NCBI GenBank assembly: GCA_950295325.1 | Contig: OX485805.1 | Span: forward strand, 50,864,758-50,928,757 | DNA length: 64,000 bases | From: Polytrichum commune | Lineage: Eukaryota; Streptophyta; Polytrichopsida; Polytrichales; Polytrichaceae | Direction: 5' to 3' | Shown: in pieces, positions 1-11,089 of the stretch | How positions within the stretch are numbered: position 1 is the stretch's first letter | Layout: each line of letters opens with the position of its first letter | Program-made: the position numbers and the translations under genes | Notes under the pieces: generated by a model | What the model was told of the DNA's origin: nothing | What the model saw: the letters and a program-made list of their open reading frames with translations, nothing else | Databases searched by the model: none

Positions 1-290
1 TTGCTGACTAAGCTGTTAAGAGTTTAGTGGCAGAGTTTGAATCGTGGAAAACTGTATCATAAAACAAGAAAATCATGGGTATAATTATCTCTCACCTTGA
101 CATTGACCAAATATCAATACTTGATTGGTATTACAATTTTGATTCCCACATGACAAAACATACACAAAACATAACATGTGTGCTTTGTTTTTCTTGAGCC
201 CTATTTATATATAGTATCTAAGAGGTACTTTTAGAAGTGTCAAGTTTGATTATATGAAATTGTAGTCTCCTTATCTACATGCATAGTTTA

Positions 291-723
291 TCGAGGAGGA
301 GGTTTATAGTCCTTTCTTGAAATGTTGTCCTTTGAGGCGGCCAAGTCATTTGCTAGGGTTAGGGTTAGAAACGGTAGCAACAAAAGAAACTCGACACTAA
401 TTAAGTTATGAGTTGTGTGGTGGACTGAAGAGCTCCAAACCCTAGCTATGGCGATGGCGATCATGTGGCTTCCATCACCATTCCAAAGCTTCGCCACACG
501 CTTGGAATTCAATCAGAGGCTCCGATTCTTTTGATCAGAGCCCAGACGTAGAGATCCCTACTTCTAGTGAAAGGTTGTGTTTTGGTTTCACTTATGATCC
601 TCTCTTTCCTATATAGATGATTATCATCCGACTTTTGATTCATCCATGCTCCTTAGTCTTGGACATCCATCCTTGCAATTTTCCATAATCCTCTATAATC
701 TATTTCCCAATTAGATTATTACA
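291..723 (-). repeat. 3' LTR of a chromovirus-type Ty3/gypsy element (copy A)
   Basis: This stretch is closely repeated at 34020-34446 and in both places lies directly downstream (minus strand) of a chromodomain-bearing integrase tail, so it is read as the 3' LTR. On the minus strand it begins TGTAATAATC just after a purine-rich tract (rc of 724-736), which fits a polypurine tract. Homology between the copies stops at the TCGAGGAGGA end. No 5' LTR was found in the window, so no target-site duplication could be tested and the outer end is approximate. Confidence 0.7.
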
Positions 724-751
724 CTCTTTTGCTCTCAAATCAAGTCATTGT

Positions 752-1112
752 CCTCAATGAATCCAATTAAGTTTCTATGGACCCATTGTTTAACTCCCAT
801 GATGCCTCATGATCAAGATTGTCTTTGCACTTGATAAGAAATATCCTAAATGGCCTATTCCTAAGGTGTTCCAAATCAACTTGCAAAATACTTTCAAGTT
901 CATCCAACATCTCACTCTTATGAGCTACTTGAGGTGAATCTGCAAGTACATGATTGGGATCAGACATGTATCTTCTCAACAAACTTACATGAAAAACGTT
1001 TTGAAGTTCTAGTCCTTAGGCAAGTCTAATGCATACGGCACTTGACAAATTCTCTGAAGGCTTTGAAATGGGCCACAAAATCTAGGAGAGGACTTTTTGC
1101 ACCTTAAAAGTT
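752..1112 (-). pseudogene. Chromovirus integrase C terminus with chromodomain (copy A, degenerate)
   Basis: Reading the minus strand, the segment starts with the Ty3/gypsy integrase tail pattern (a degenerate K-x-SPRF-G-PF block), passes a partly conserved KRYMSDPNHV stretch, and ends in a chromodomain recognisable from ILQVDLEHLRNR and the HEASWEL aromatic-cage end. Such domains target chromovirus integration to modified histones. One cage-region tryptophan is changed: LIKCKDN here against LIKWKDN in copy B at 34492. Several stops lie between the integrase tail and the chromodomain. Only the 3' end of the element is present; gag, protease, RT and RNase H are absent from the flank. It is a dead fragment. 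Confidence 0.75.
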
Positions 1113-2839
1113 TTTCACACCTAGGTAGTCTGGATGATGATCCCTGTTTTTGTAAAAATTGCTTCTAATAGGTTCTAAAACTGACTTCTGAAAATACAGA
1201 CCTTTTAATTTCTAAATCAGACAGTACTCGTATTCAATGAGTTCCTCTCAATGCCCGCCTTTTCCAAGCATGGGTTCTCCTCTTTGCCAAAGACGAAATC
1301 ATTGATCGATCGATCAGAAGTATTAGAAGTAGAAAAGTTGTTCTCAAAGGAAGAGTTTGCCACCCCGGATCTGCCTCTTCGACAAAAACTAAACAAGGAC
1401 TTCACAAAGAAGTACATCAAGATCAGGCGCCAAGAAACAGAGGGCTGGTTTCTATGACAAACAGATTGCCAACAAAGATCAGAGATGAAGTGCATTATGT
1501 CTGGATAGCATACCACTTTACTTTAGCAATATCTCGTAGTGATCTCACCCGACCTTAAAATTTTACTGCTTGTATATATGTAGTTCCCATCACTATAATT
1601 TAGGGAAAGTGTGAGCTACTGAGTAGGGATTATCATTGATCGAATTGAAGCAATTCATTGCCATTTCTCTGAAGATGCTGGAAGCAAAACTTTCTGCCAC
1701 GCAACTTGGAAGGCTCATGCACCAGTAATTACTGGAATCGGTACAGGTTTTGTATACATTGGGTCCGCATCTAGGACCCAAAGTCATGCTAAGGTAGACT
1801 TCTACATATCCTCTGAATGTGCCCCTACCGAATAATAGTGCAGGGGTTCCAGAGAGTCACAATTCCAAGCTGTGATACTGTATACAACATCAAAAGCTTA
1901 TTCTGATTCAGACCTGTCTGCGAGCGCTAATAACTGCCAATGACTTGTCTTCTACTTAAAAACAATGAGGGCCAAACATCTACTTCAAGTAATTAGATCT
2001 GAATCTCCTTTAGTAATGTAGTTCCCCCATTTGCTCGCACGTGCCACGCGCTGGGCCTCGGCCATAGCACCAAACTTGATCTTGCAGCATCAACTGCGCT
2101 GAGATTAGCGCGTAAGCTCAGAGAAACTCTGACTCAATTTGCGGATTCATTGGCAAATGAAGCGCCCACTCCATTCATGGATCTCCATTGATTTGCAGAA
2201 CTGGCCACTCCTTTCTTGGATCTCAGGAGGTTTCTTGTGCGTCTAAGGTGTCTCTAAGGACATCCAGGCTTAGTCCACACTGGCGCATTTGCGCACACAG
2301 ACAGCTGAGAAGCACGCAGCACCTGCAAGGCAAGTACTGGGATCTGAGTGCTTGGCAAACGATGAAAGAAGTCAATCCAGCAAACGAAACCGAAGCAATT
2401 ATATCACCACAACGAGGTCCTGTGCAATTTGTGAGAACTAATCAATCTGCAAATAACTTTCTCATGACAGATTCAACCATATTGCATGCAAGGTCAGACC
2501 ATAATATTGTGTTTTTTTGCACAGGATCGTCAGAATTCTGACCCATTTTGAGAGCTGCAAGCAAGGGGGCCAAGCAGTTACTCACCTTTGAAGTTGATCA
2601 TCTTACCATACCTATGACTACTGGTTGTTGCTGTGTCCATCACACACATTTCAGCCATGGCTGCCGGGGTCAGTTTTAATGACAAATTAATTTTGATGGC
2701 TCCTAACACAAATATATTCTTGTATGCAATCGGTAATCTTGTTTTTAGTACTTACCAAATTCGTTTTCTAGACATAATAATTTTTGGTCGGCGGTAAATT
2801 TCTGTGATAAATTTCAAAAAATGCGTATATTCATTTAAA
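1113..2839. other. Unassigned stretch with two possible coding remnants
   Basis: No gene is recognised. Two plus-strand segments look more protein-like than chance. The first, 1251-1457, is an open 68-codon frame rich in charged residues (FSKEEFATPDLPLRQKLNKD). The second, about 2015-2191, is open for roughly 60 codons (ALRLARKLRETLTQFADSLA) and after a stop continues with FAELATPFLDLRRFLVRLR. The second lies in a patch richer in G+C than its surroundings and may be a broken exon of a cellular gene. Neither matches a family I can name. Confidence 0.25.
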
Positions 2840-2968
2840 ACTAAATCTGACAAGTAGGGCCCTCCGACCTACAAGATGAGGCCAAGGAGTGTCGGGCCAA
2901 GGATTCGAATGTTGGACCTTGTAGCCCTACTTCAATACCTTGGCCACCAATCCATTACACCTCACACA
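2838..2968 (-). repeat. tRNA-derived SINE fragment
   Basis: On the minus strand the segment reads as a tRNA-like RNA polymerase III head. It has an A-box-like TGGCCAAGGTA shortly after the start and a B-box-like ATTCGAATCC about 45 bases later, with the usual linker. The following unit repeats CCTTGGCC and a GGTCGGAGGGCCC stretch. This is the usual look of plant SINEs. No poly-A tail or target-site duplication was fixed, so the ends are approximate. Confidence 0.5.
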
Positions 2969-3116
2969 TGCAAAGAAAGGGTTTTGAAACTCTCTATATG
3001 GGAAGGCCGCTTTTACCTTACATTTGAAGAATGTAGATAGTAAAATACCTCTCATCCATCCAACATAAAAACTTGTCCCTTATAGATTTTTGGCGGATTC
3101 ATCTCAATTGACTTGG

Positions 3117-3433
3117 ACTAGACTAATTTGGGGCTTTGAACATAAATCCAACGTCTAAATATCTAAAAATAGTAAACTACGGCTTGTGTACTATTTCAAG
3201 GCTTCTTTGTTGAATGAATGAAAATTACTTGTATACGGTAATTTCCTCTTTTTCACATTGGTAATACTTAGGAATGTGAGTAGACTAATTTGGGGTCTTT
3301 GAACCTAAATCCGGTGTCTAAATTACTAAAAATAATCATATATAGACTGTTTGCTATTTTAGGGCTTCTTTGTTGGATGAATGAAAGACACTTGTATGTG
3401 GTAATTTCCTCTCTCCCTCTCACATTGGTAATT
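3117..3433. repeat. Tandem duplication, two units of about 155-160 bp
   Basis: Unit 1 (about 3117-3271) and unit 2 (about 3279-3433) share in order ACTAATTTGGGG, CTTTGAAC, GGCTTCTTTGTTG, ATGAATGAAA and GGTAATTTCCTCT, with scattered substitutions. The copies have diverged, so the duplication is old. No coding potential is seen. Confidence 0.75.
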
Positions 3434-4961
3434 ACCTAGGATGGTGGCTCACATCTAGATCTAGACTAGATTTACAAAACCTTTAAAATCAAAACAAAGA
3501 TAGAACATTCCTTCATGGACATTTAATAATAAACATGAAATGTAGTGTGTAAGCTTTAATGAGTAGCCAAAAATATAATGGAAACTTCACGGACCTTGGG
3601 CATGGCCAACAAAATAGCAAGACGGCATCACAACCCACAAGAATGTGATTATAATGTACAAGATTAATAACAAAAATTTAGTGGTGGCCTGTATGACAAA
3701 ATGGCTCAATGGCGATCCAAAATGAGCATGGTCCGGACAACACAAATAACCATTGTGTTCATTCCAAGTGTACAAAAGAGCCATGATCTCTACTAGAGAT
3801 AGTTGCCACCCCGGATACTACACTAATATATTGTATTTAGTGTCGTATGATATTTTATGTCACTATGACAACTTTTCTAATAGCATATCACAACCAGTCC
3901 TAGAACCTCCATCCATATGGTTGGCTAAGAGAGAAATCATACAGTTGTATCTATTGTTTACATGCCCATTACATCAACATAACCCCACGATCTCTCTCTT
4001 CAGCCAACCATATGGATAAAGAATCAGGAGAAGTCGTTGCTTGGTGATGATCTTCTCTGTCCAGTATTTATGTTTTGTGTAGATAGGACACACACAAGCC
4101 TACTAAAATCCTAGTTATTGGGACAGAGCCCAGTGTGGAAAGCAAAGCAAAAATTGCCCCATCCAGATCCAAATATTGCAGTCCACTTCTTGTGACAAAA
4201 TCGCACCAGCACATCTCCGAAGGTGGGGATGCTCGAATTAAACGCACATGCAACCTCCACATCAATGTGTCTGGCATTTTCAACATAACTTTGCCAAATG
4301 GCAGCTTTGCAAGCCCTATCAATGAAGCTTGCCTTGCAGATTGGAATGTAGCGAGACTACACTGGAATAACGGCAATCTGTAACTGTAGATTAGGCTCCT
4401 GCAATAGGAAGGATAGGATCCACTATGAACTCCATTAAGCCACATCCCACTGTCTACACAACACACTCACTAGCTCGTCTGAGCTTGTAAAGATAGTGAG
4501 GCCCATTTTATACATCGCTTGGGGCCAGCCCGAATACCGGATTCTAGGGTTCAAAGGGAGGCACCCACCCAAACGTAGCGGAGATGTGGTGGGGTAGGGT
4601 TTTGTATATGCCAAACTACCGATTCCTATCTTCTTAAACTAGTTTATATATTAATCTTCTTTTCTTCCCAGTTATCAAGGATGGAGTTCTAGATCAACAT
4701 TAGCCTTTTTGAACCTTCAACCATTTCAAATGAGTCATAAAAATGATCTGAGCTCACTTCAATAGTCAGGCCCACTTTATACATCACTTGGACCTGCTTA
4801 ATAAGGACCCACCCACCCAAATGAACATGAGATATTTACCAAGGATGGCATTCTAGTAAGGGAATTCGTATATGCGAAACTAGTGACTCCCATCTTCTCA
4901 AGACCAAGTCCACTTATTAATCTCTTCCTCCTCCCGGTTACCAAGGATGGAAGTCTAGTAA
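3434..4961. other. Non-coding stretch with a diverged direct duplication
   Basis: No gene is recognised. At 3827 a motif CACTAATATATTG...TTTAGTGTCG after a TA matches the ends of the TA-flanked MITE family found elsewhere (see 7832-8203), but no partner end is placed. Segments 4496-4700 and 4763-4965 are diverged direct duplicates sharing GGCCCA(C/T)TTTATACATC, ACCCACCCAAA, TATATGC and CAAGGATGGA(A/G)T. A 132-codon minus-strand open frame at 4068-4466 has no recognisable domain and is not called as a gene. Confidence 0.4.
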
Positions 4962-5121
4962 GGGTCGGTTTACACTAGGGACCATGAAGTTGGACCACGG
5001 AAGATGGCCTTTGGCAAGGGTCCGAGTTCGTGGTTTGACTTCCATGGTCCGACTTCATAAAAAATTTAGTTTTGAGAGCCTTGGGCCCCTCACTATGTGT
5101 AAACCGAATGTGGACCAAGAA

Positions 5122-5471
5122 GCTCGGGGGGGGGGGGGGGTAGTCATTGGTTGGAGTAGCAATATACGTGCGAACAAATGATAGAGTATTTTAAAAACAT
5201 GGGGGCAAAAATTTATAAATGGACTTAAGAGTAATATAGGGTATCAAAAATGGCACTGGACATCTTTAAAGAACTATAGGGTATGGAATAATAGGTAATT
5301 TGGAATTATAAGTAATGCAAGCCATTTTTCTATTAACCCAAAGTAGAAATTTACACAATGATAGCATGTGAAATTTAAAAAAAAAAAAAAAGTAATACCC
5401 CCCTATAAAATAGTGGTTGTTCGCACCTATATCCTTAACTTTTAAACACATTGCCCCCCCCCCCCCCCGAG
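5122..5471 (-). mobile_element. G/C-run-terminated hAT-type MITE, copy 1
   Basis: The ends are CTC followed by 16 G, and 15 C followed by GAG, i.e. terminal inverted repeats made mostly of a homopolymer. It is flanked by an exact 8-bp duplication CCAAGAAG (5114-5121 and 5472-5479), the hAT hallmark. The interior matches the reverse complement of 14417-14754 and 49525-49864. It has no coding capacity and sits inside the Harbinger-like element. Confidence 0.9.
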
Positions 5472-5928
5472 CCAAGAAGAACGACCATGCACCAAAAAGT
5501 GAAGGTGCTGGTTTTTTTAATACATGCCCAAAAAGGGCAATTTTAAATAATACAAGTTTGACCATTCTATTGTCTTCTCTTGGGCTTCATTTGTCTTCAC
5601 TTCTTGTTAAATGTGTCCAAGATGTGGCTTGCAAATCTTCTCACAACACTTTTTACAAAAAAAATGAGCGATTTAATTTGTACATGTTCAATGTCATTTA
5701 CATGTGACAAGTACCTTGTGTTGTCACTACACTAAATAGGATATTTAGTGTTTGATTATATTTAATGTTGTTACCACCCTACCTCGCTCAACACGAAAGT
5801 TCAATTCTTTGATAATTAGTGTTAGAAGATTTCCCATTGCGTTTCTTTTGACCACCTTGATCTACAGTCACTAAACAACTACATTTTTTTGTTTTTTTGT
5901 TTTGCAACTATAAGTTTTAATCAATTTT

Positions 5929-5998
5929 GGGGCGTGTAATATACCGTTGGAAAGGTATTTTCAAGACCTTTCCAACCGTATATTACAAGCCCCCCAAA
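5929..5998. repeat. Long hairpin (inverted repeat, ~30-bp arms)
   Basis: The left arm (TTGGGGCGTGTAATATACCG, then TTGGAAAGGT) and right arm (ACCTTTCC, then AACCGTATATTACA, then a C-rich end) are nearly complementary around a loop of about 9 bases. The transcript would fold into a strong stem. It lies inside the Harbinger-like element and may be an internal foldback or abutted ends of a lost element. Confidence 0.7.
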
Positions 5999-6451
5999 TT
6001 CCAAACATTGCAGTTGGTAGAGAAAGATAACAAATCTACACTCAAGTTCTTTAGTTTTAGATGTCCCACATTGTTTGGTGAAACACGTGGGAGCCGGTTT
6101 AAGGGGTAGGGCAAGGTAGTAATGGAATGTCTCATGGGTTATGATATGATTAAGGCACATAGAGGGTAGAATCATCAAAACTTTATTAAAATGGCATGAC
6201 TCTGCCATGGGCCCTTGCCTTTTCCTACCAAACCACCTCTCTTGCCTCTCTCACCGCAAAACCCGTTAGACCATGTCAATCCATTTATTAGGCCTTAAGA
6301 ATTGTATTTTGGGGACCTCGACCTTCATGGTCCCTCTGACATTTTTTCCTTAGTGTAAACCAAAGTTGTCCCGGGACAACTTCACCTGCCAATCAATTGC
6401 CTTGCAGAGCCCTGGTCCAACTTCATGGTCCATAGTGTAAACATGCCCTAA

Positions 6452-7829
6452 GGAGAATTTGAAAAAATCTTGTACTCTTGAATTTTTGGAAACCAAAATT
6501 TTGTATTGGGGAAATTTGTCATAACTATTTAAGAGGATTTATTATTATTATTTGATCATGTATATTATAGCTTTTGAAGTGCCAAGCATTTGAACACCCT
6601 ATACAAGCTTGCAACCATGCCCTATAGTCCATGATGCATTAAATTAGAAGTCACTAAATCATGCATACCATAAATTGGGAGTTGCCACCTGGGAATTTTT
6701 TTACTTTGTGGTAGTGGAAAACTATGAAAGCTTGTTCGAATGTTTAGTATCTTGCTATGCTTTACAATCCTTTACTTATGTTAATTCAACCTTGAAATTC
6801 AAGTAGCAACATTCACTCAAACACCACCTCCAAAATCACCACTCATCATCTGCTCCAACAATTCAATGAGGATGATCCCAAGAAACAACAACATACAATC
6901 ATGGCCAAAGATGATGGTTTAAACTTTGTTAAGCTTTACTAATACACAACTACTTATGCTAAGCAAGCCTTGAAATTCAAGTTGCAACATTCACCCAAGC
7001 AAAATGTTCAAAATGGTTGCCACTCAAAAACCATAGGACCTAGATGCTTGTTCAATATCACCACCTGCACACCCACTTGCACCGTCTTCTAAAATACATA
7101 GACTAAATTGTTTTCTTGTCAACATAAATTGCTTGGCTTTGTAAATCAAATTATATGTTTATGATCGTTTTTCACAACATTCAAAGATAGTAAATTGTTT
7201 TGAATCATTATTACTTCAACATGTGCAAGGATCAAGAGTTATCCATTTTACTGTGATTGCACCCTACTGCCTGCCCATATTACATGCAATACCATTCGAT
7301 GGACTATCATTGATATCGTTTCAATATGCTGACAAATTTGTCATTCATACAATAATTGACACTTGGAATAGAAAGGACTGCAAATCACTATGGCATAATA
7401 TATGAGATTGGAAGTGATTATTACTATTGAAGGGTAGTTGGTATGGGTTGAGATGATCTAGAACACTCCATTTGAATTTTCAACCGAACTTGTAGGAGGA
7501 TAACCAAGCATACAACATAAAGTATTGTATTTGGTGGCACATACTATTTGGAATTACGCAATGTTATCATTCTTTTACTTTATATCTCATATTTTACCAA
7601 AAACTATCAACTTGGTGGTTTGGAAATTATAGAGTATTAACAACGTTACTTGGTGAAAAATTACATTAATAGTAAAAATATATAGCATTGTGTAGCTCCA
7701 ATTAGTAAGTGACACTAAATATCATATTTATTGTAGTGTTGCCGACTAGATCTCTAAAAAGAGGTTTTGTTATAAGCATTAGGGTGTCTGGCTCTCCATC
7801 CATAGCAAGGGAGTACAAAATGCACTAAG
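6452..7829. other. Non-coding stretch, no gene recognised
   Basis: AT-rich sequence without credible coding frames. Two diverged copies of an AAG(T)TGCAACATTCAC-type phrase occur near 6800 and 6978, suggesting an old internal duplication. At about 7717-7734 the phrase GACACTAAATATCATATTT resembles an end of the TA-flanked MITE family, but its partner could not be fixed. Confidence 0.3.
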
Positions 7830-7831
7830 TA

Positions 7832-8203
7832 CATTAAATATGATATTTAGTGTCGCCATTTCTATTTGTCTTCCTCAATACTAATTGTAAATTGTGGTGT
7901 AGTATCACCAACACTAAATTTTAACCCAACATTAGTTGTCATTCCTTGTAAATTTTTTGGGGGATTATAGATTTATAGTGTTGCAGTTACTGTCCCTGAC
8001 CACGTGATTTTTCATCCAAATTTCAATCATCCATGACAACATTTCATCACAAGTTGCTGACAATAGAAGGTAGGGTTTTGGCCAATGGATGAACTCATCC
8101 ATCATCCATGATAATATTTGTAAACTTATTCACAACAAGTGTCATCCAAAAAGTTGTCATAGTGACATTAAATAGCATATGATACTAAATTACGTATTTA
8201 GTG
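7832..8203. mobile_element. TA-flanked MITE, CACTAAATA family (copy 1)
   Basis: It starts CATTAAATATGATATTTAGT and ends ACGTATTTAGTG, with TA at both flanks (7830-7831 and 8204-8205). Each end is itself a short palindrome. The body aligns along most of its length with 39380-39808, sharing TCAATACTAATTGTAAA, TTATAGATTTAT(A/G) and CAATCAT(C/T)CATGACAA. No coding capacity. TA duplications suggest mobilisation by a Tc1/mariner-type transposase. Confidence 0.65.
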
Positions 8204-8205
8204 TA

Positions 8206-8639
8206 GTTCGTAACATTAAGTAGCAAGCCCGGAATGACCTTTTCAAAAGAGCATCAAACCAGTGCGTGCCGGTTTGACGCTCTTTCAAGAGCAAAAGTAT
8301 CACTACTTTTGAGTTTTACTTAGGTTTTTTTTAATCTATTTGAGTAGTTTGCTTATAATTAACTATGTCGGTTTCTAGGACAAAACTAATGCCAAGTGGT
8401 AGTAAGGGTTCTAGTCTAGGCTAAATTACGATCTAAACAAATCTAAATAGCTATAAAGCAATGGCAAAGTTGGTGAGGTCAAAATGGTAATTGCACTTTT
8501 TGGAAAAATCTTTCAACACCCACATTGAAAACCTCTTTGATACCTTTTTAAAGCTATTATATTTGATTAACTATCCATTCATTCACCCTTGTTTTGCAAG
8601 CTTTTCCATTCTTGTTGAGGAAATATTGCGGGTAACTGA
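8206..8639. other. Non-coding stretch, no gene recognised
   Basis: Nothing identifiable as a gene or defined repeat. A short inverted repeat at about 8246-8286 (AAAGAGC(A)TCAAACC and GGTTTGACGCTCTTT) could fold into a small hairpin. Confidence 0.3.
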
Positions 8640-8647
8640 AAGGATAC

Positions 8648-9313
8648 CAAACCTTGGACAACTGCCAAAATAACTATAGTTAACTAGATTATTTTCAATG
8701 CATTTTAGGATACAACTATTGTTAACTAGAAAGTTTTCAAACTGATTTGAAGAACAACTATAGTTAACTAGAAAACTTTCAAACAACTATAACATGAGAG
8801 TCCCAAAACATGTAAGGAGCCAACCCGTGAGTTCTTTCATTTATTTCAAAAAATGAACTGAAGTATATTACAATAACTTTTTAAAGAGACCTTATGTTAG
8901 AATCAATGTTTGTCAACCATGTTGGCCCATCCCAAGAAGGAATTGAACCCACCGTTTCTTGGAGCAGTTGAACCCATTATATTTTAAGTTACTTATAGTT
9001 AATGAGGTCGTGCTCATTGGGTGTTGATTGAGTCTGAGTCACAAATGGAGTTAGGTCCCAAATTTAAAATTATGAATAAATAAAAAAAGAAAAATATATA
9101 AATGCTTTGATTTGCCCTATTACTACACTGCACGTTGCACTCAACTTTAGTTAACTAGATATAACTATAGTTAGCTAAATTCTTTGGTAGACCAAAATCA
9201 AAACAACTAGAGTTAACTACATTTTTTGGCAGGTCAACTCACGAACAACTATAGGTACGTAAGGCAACTAGTTAACTAATAGTTGATTTATTTGGTTAGT
9301 TGTCCAAGGTTTG
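8648..9313. mobile_element. hAT-like MITE with AACTATAGTTAACTAG subterminal repeats
   Basis: The TIR CAAACCTTGGACAACT is exact at both ends, and the flanks carry an exact 8-bp duplication AAGGATAC (8640-8647 and 9314-9321). Many copies of the near-palindromic word AACTATAGTTAACTAG occur near both ends (three around 8670-8790, more at 9145-9285), as expected for subterminal transposase-binding sites. There is no transposase, so it is non-autonomous. Confidence 0.85.
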
Positions 9314-9321
9314 AAGGATAC

Positions 9322-10600
9322 CCTCCTAGCATTACTACATAATGTTATGTTATGACGATTTGAAAACACGACAACTAACATTGTCTTTGAATTGGTTGGC
9401 AAGGATTTGGAGTTACCCCAGTGGAGAGTCATTTCATGTTGGTATTTGCAATTGAAGAGGGCCAAGAGTCGCTGCAAAAAGGAGCACCAAATCGTCTCCG
9501 AAGCAAGCATCACCCGTGACCGGGGCGTCAACAACCCTCGGAGCTCTGGATTAGTACAACCCTTGTTGTTAATAAACTCCCGCAACGAGAATCTCAAACA
9601 TCCATCATATGAGTCATAAAGCAAACATTTGGTGCAGACAATACCCTCCAATACATGTCAATATCCTTTACAATGTCATGATAAGACTAAAAAATTTGGA
9701 GAGATTTGCTTAACACCAATGATGACGAATAACTAAAACTAATTGATGGCATGAGGCGGGCAACCTTTGAAGTCTCCAACCACTCCACCAAATCTTCCTC
9801 CAAGGCAGAGTGCAAGGCAAAGCGCAATCCTCTATGTCTACCACGGTGACGTTGCCAAATGTTGTAGTGCATCATCGATCATCTACAAAATATTGTTGTA
9901 GCAAAAATACAATCAATAGAATGTTAGCATATTGGACACTACTAGCATTACTAGGATTACATAATGGAGTTTGTAATTTTATGTTTGAAATCTTCGAAAG
10001 AAACCTATAATTCTAGGGTTGAAAAGGGTCATACGAGAAAAGTTGGCTCACATTTCCGAGATGATCCCAATATCGGTCTTTCTAGAACCCAATTCCAACC
10101 TCACGAACTTTCTTAATTTCTTTTTCATCTGAGTAATCTCCTAGTTTCCACGACATTAGTTCCAGTTCTATGACAAAATTGGCCTCTCATGGAATGACAC
10201 TGCAATCTCCAGTAGGACCTCGTCCTCTAACTCCGAAACCATCTGTTACACAAAATCTGAATGACACATCTCATCAAAACGTATATATTTTTACAACTAT
10301 TGGTAGCGACATCAGAATCTCCCACTTGAGGTAAATGTCTCAAAGAACAAGATACGAGTACATAATAACCTGAAAAGCATCTCATCTTTCTACGGTCACA
10401 TTTAGGTTTTGTAACTCTTCGTTCTTCTACATCTCACATTTAGGAGGGCGTCGGAAATCAATAGCATGTCGTCAAAAAACGGATAGTGAAAGAGAAAAAT
10501 CAAGGAGTTGGAGTTTGAAATCAATTCTTATCGCATGTAAGCGGAGCATGCTGAATTTTTGGCGCTCATGAAACACCTTGTGTGAACATTATGAAGCAAA
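9322..10600. other. Non-coding stretch, no gene recognised
   Basis: Open frames here are short and mutually overlapping on both strands, with no recognisable domain. A candidate at 9392-9619 (75 codons) has no family resemblance. From about 10600 onward the plus strand becomes strikingly poor in G and rich in A and C, which marks the approach to the LINE. Confidence 0.3.
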
Positions 10601-11089
10601 TAAGAAAACTCCAAAAAATGTGTCTTACCTACCGCCTATGCGCCACACTTCACCAACGCAAGACCTCCTACCCAAACGCTTCACCGCCTTCACGCCACTG
10701 TGCTTGCCCAACCCTAAGCAAGCCAAAGGCTATGATTGAGAAGTCACAACATTCCTACCCCCCAAAAAATCCACAACATTTCCCTCCATATTAACGCGTT
10801 TTATTCAAATTTGGACAAAATTTACACAATTCTTCATCCAAGTAGTCAAACCCATAATTATTCTATTGATCCTATTACACACATTTGGGGGGATCCAATA
10901 TCTAATACCCTATTTTTTTCTACTGATTACTAAAATGAAGGAATTATTCACCACCCTATTTTACAAATAATCATGTAGAGGACATATTTCCAATGCTATG
11001 GTAGATCTAACGAATTTGTAAAATTTACCCTCGATGAATTAAATTGACCTTATTTTTTATCTCACGTGGTTTCTAAAATTTCAATAGTC

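Larger units (their letters stand above)
4962..6448. mobile_element. PIF/Harbinger-like non-autonomous TIR element
   Basis: The ends are near-perfect inverted repeats: the left reads GGGTCGGTTTACACTAGGGA and the right, reverse-complemented, GGGCATGTTTACACTATGGA, with the match continuing through CCATGAAGTTGGACC. It is flanked on both sides by TAA (4959-4961 and 6449-6451). GGG-starting TIRs plus a TAA/TTA duplication are diagnostic of PIF/Harbinger. No transposase was found, so it is non-autonomous. A 350-bp MITE (5122-5471) is inserted in it, and a hairpin lies at 5929-5998. Confidence 0.8.

Noticed and set aside
4068-4466. 132-codon minus-strand open frame
   Set aside because: No recognisable domain, an overlapping open frame on the other strand, and no gene-like context.
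5733-7734. A 2-kb TA-flanked element between similar ends
   Set aside because: It would overlap, not nest with, the well-supported Harbinger-like element 4962-6448.
3827-8203. A single 4.4-kb element between matching CACTAAT/TTTAGTG ends
   Set aside because: The right end pairs much better with 7832 (alignment to 39380-39808), so the 3827 end is left unpaired.
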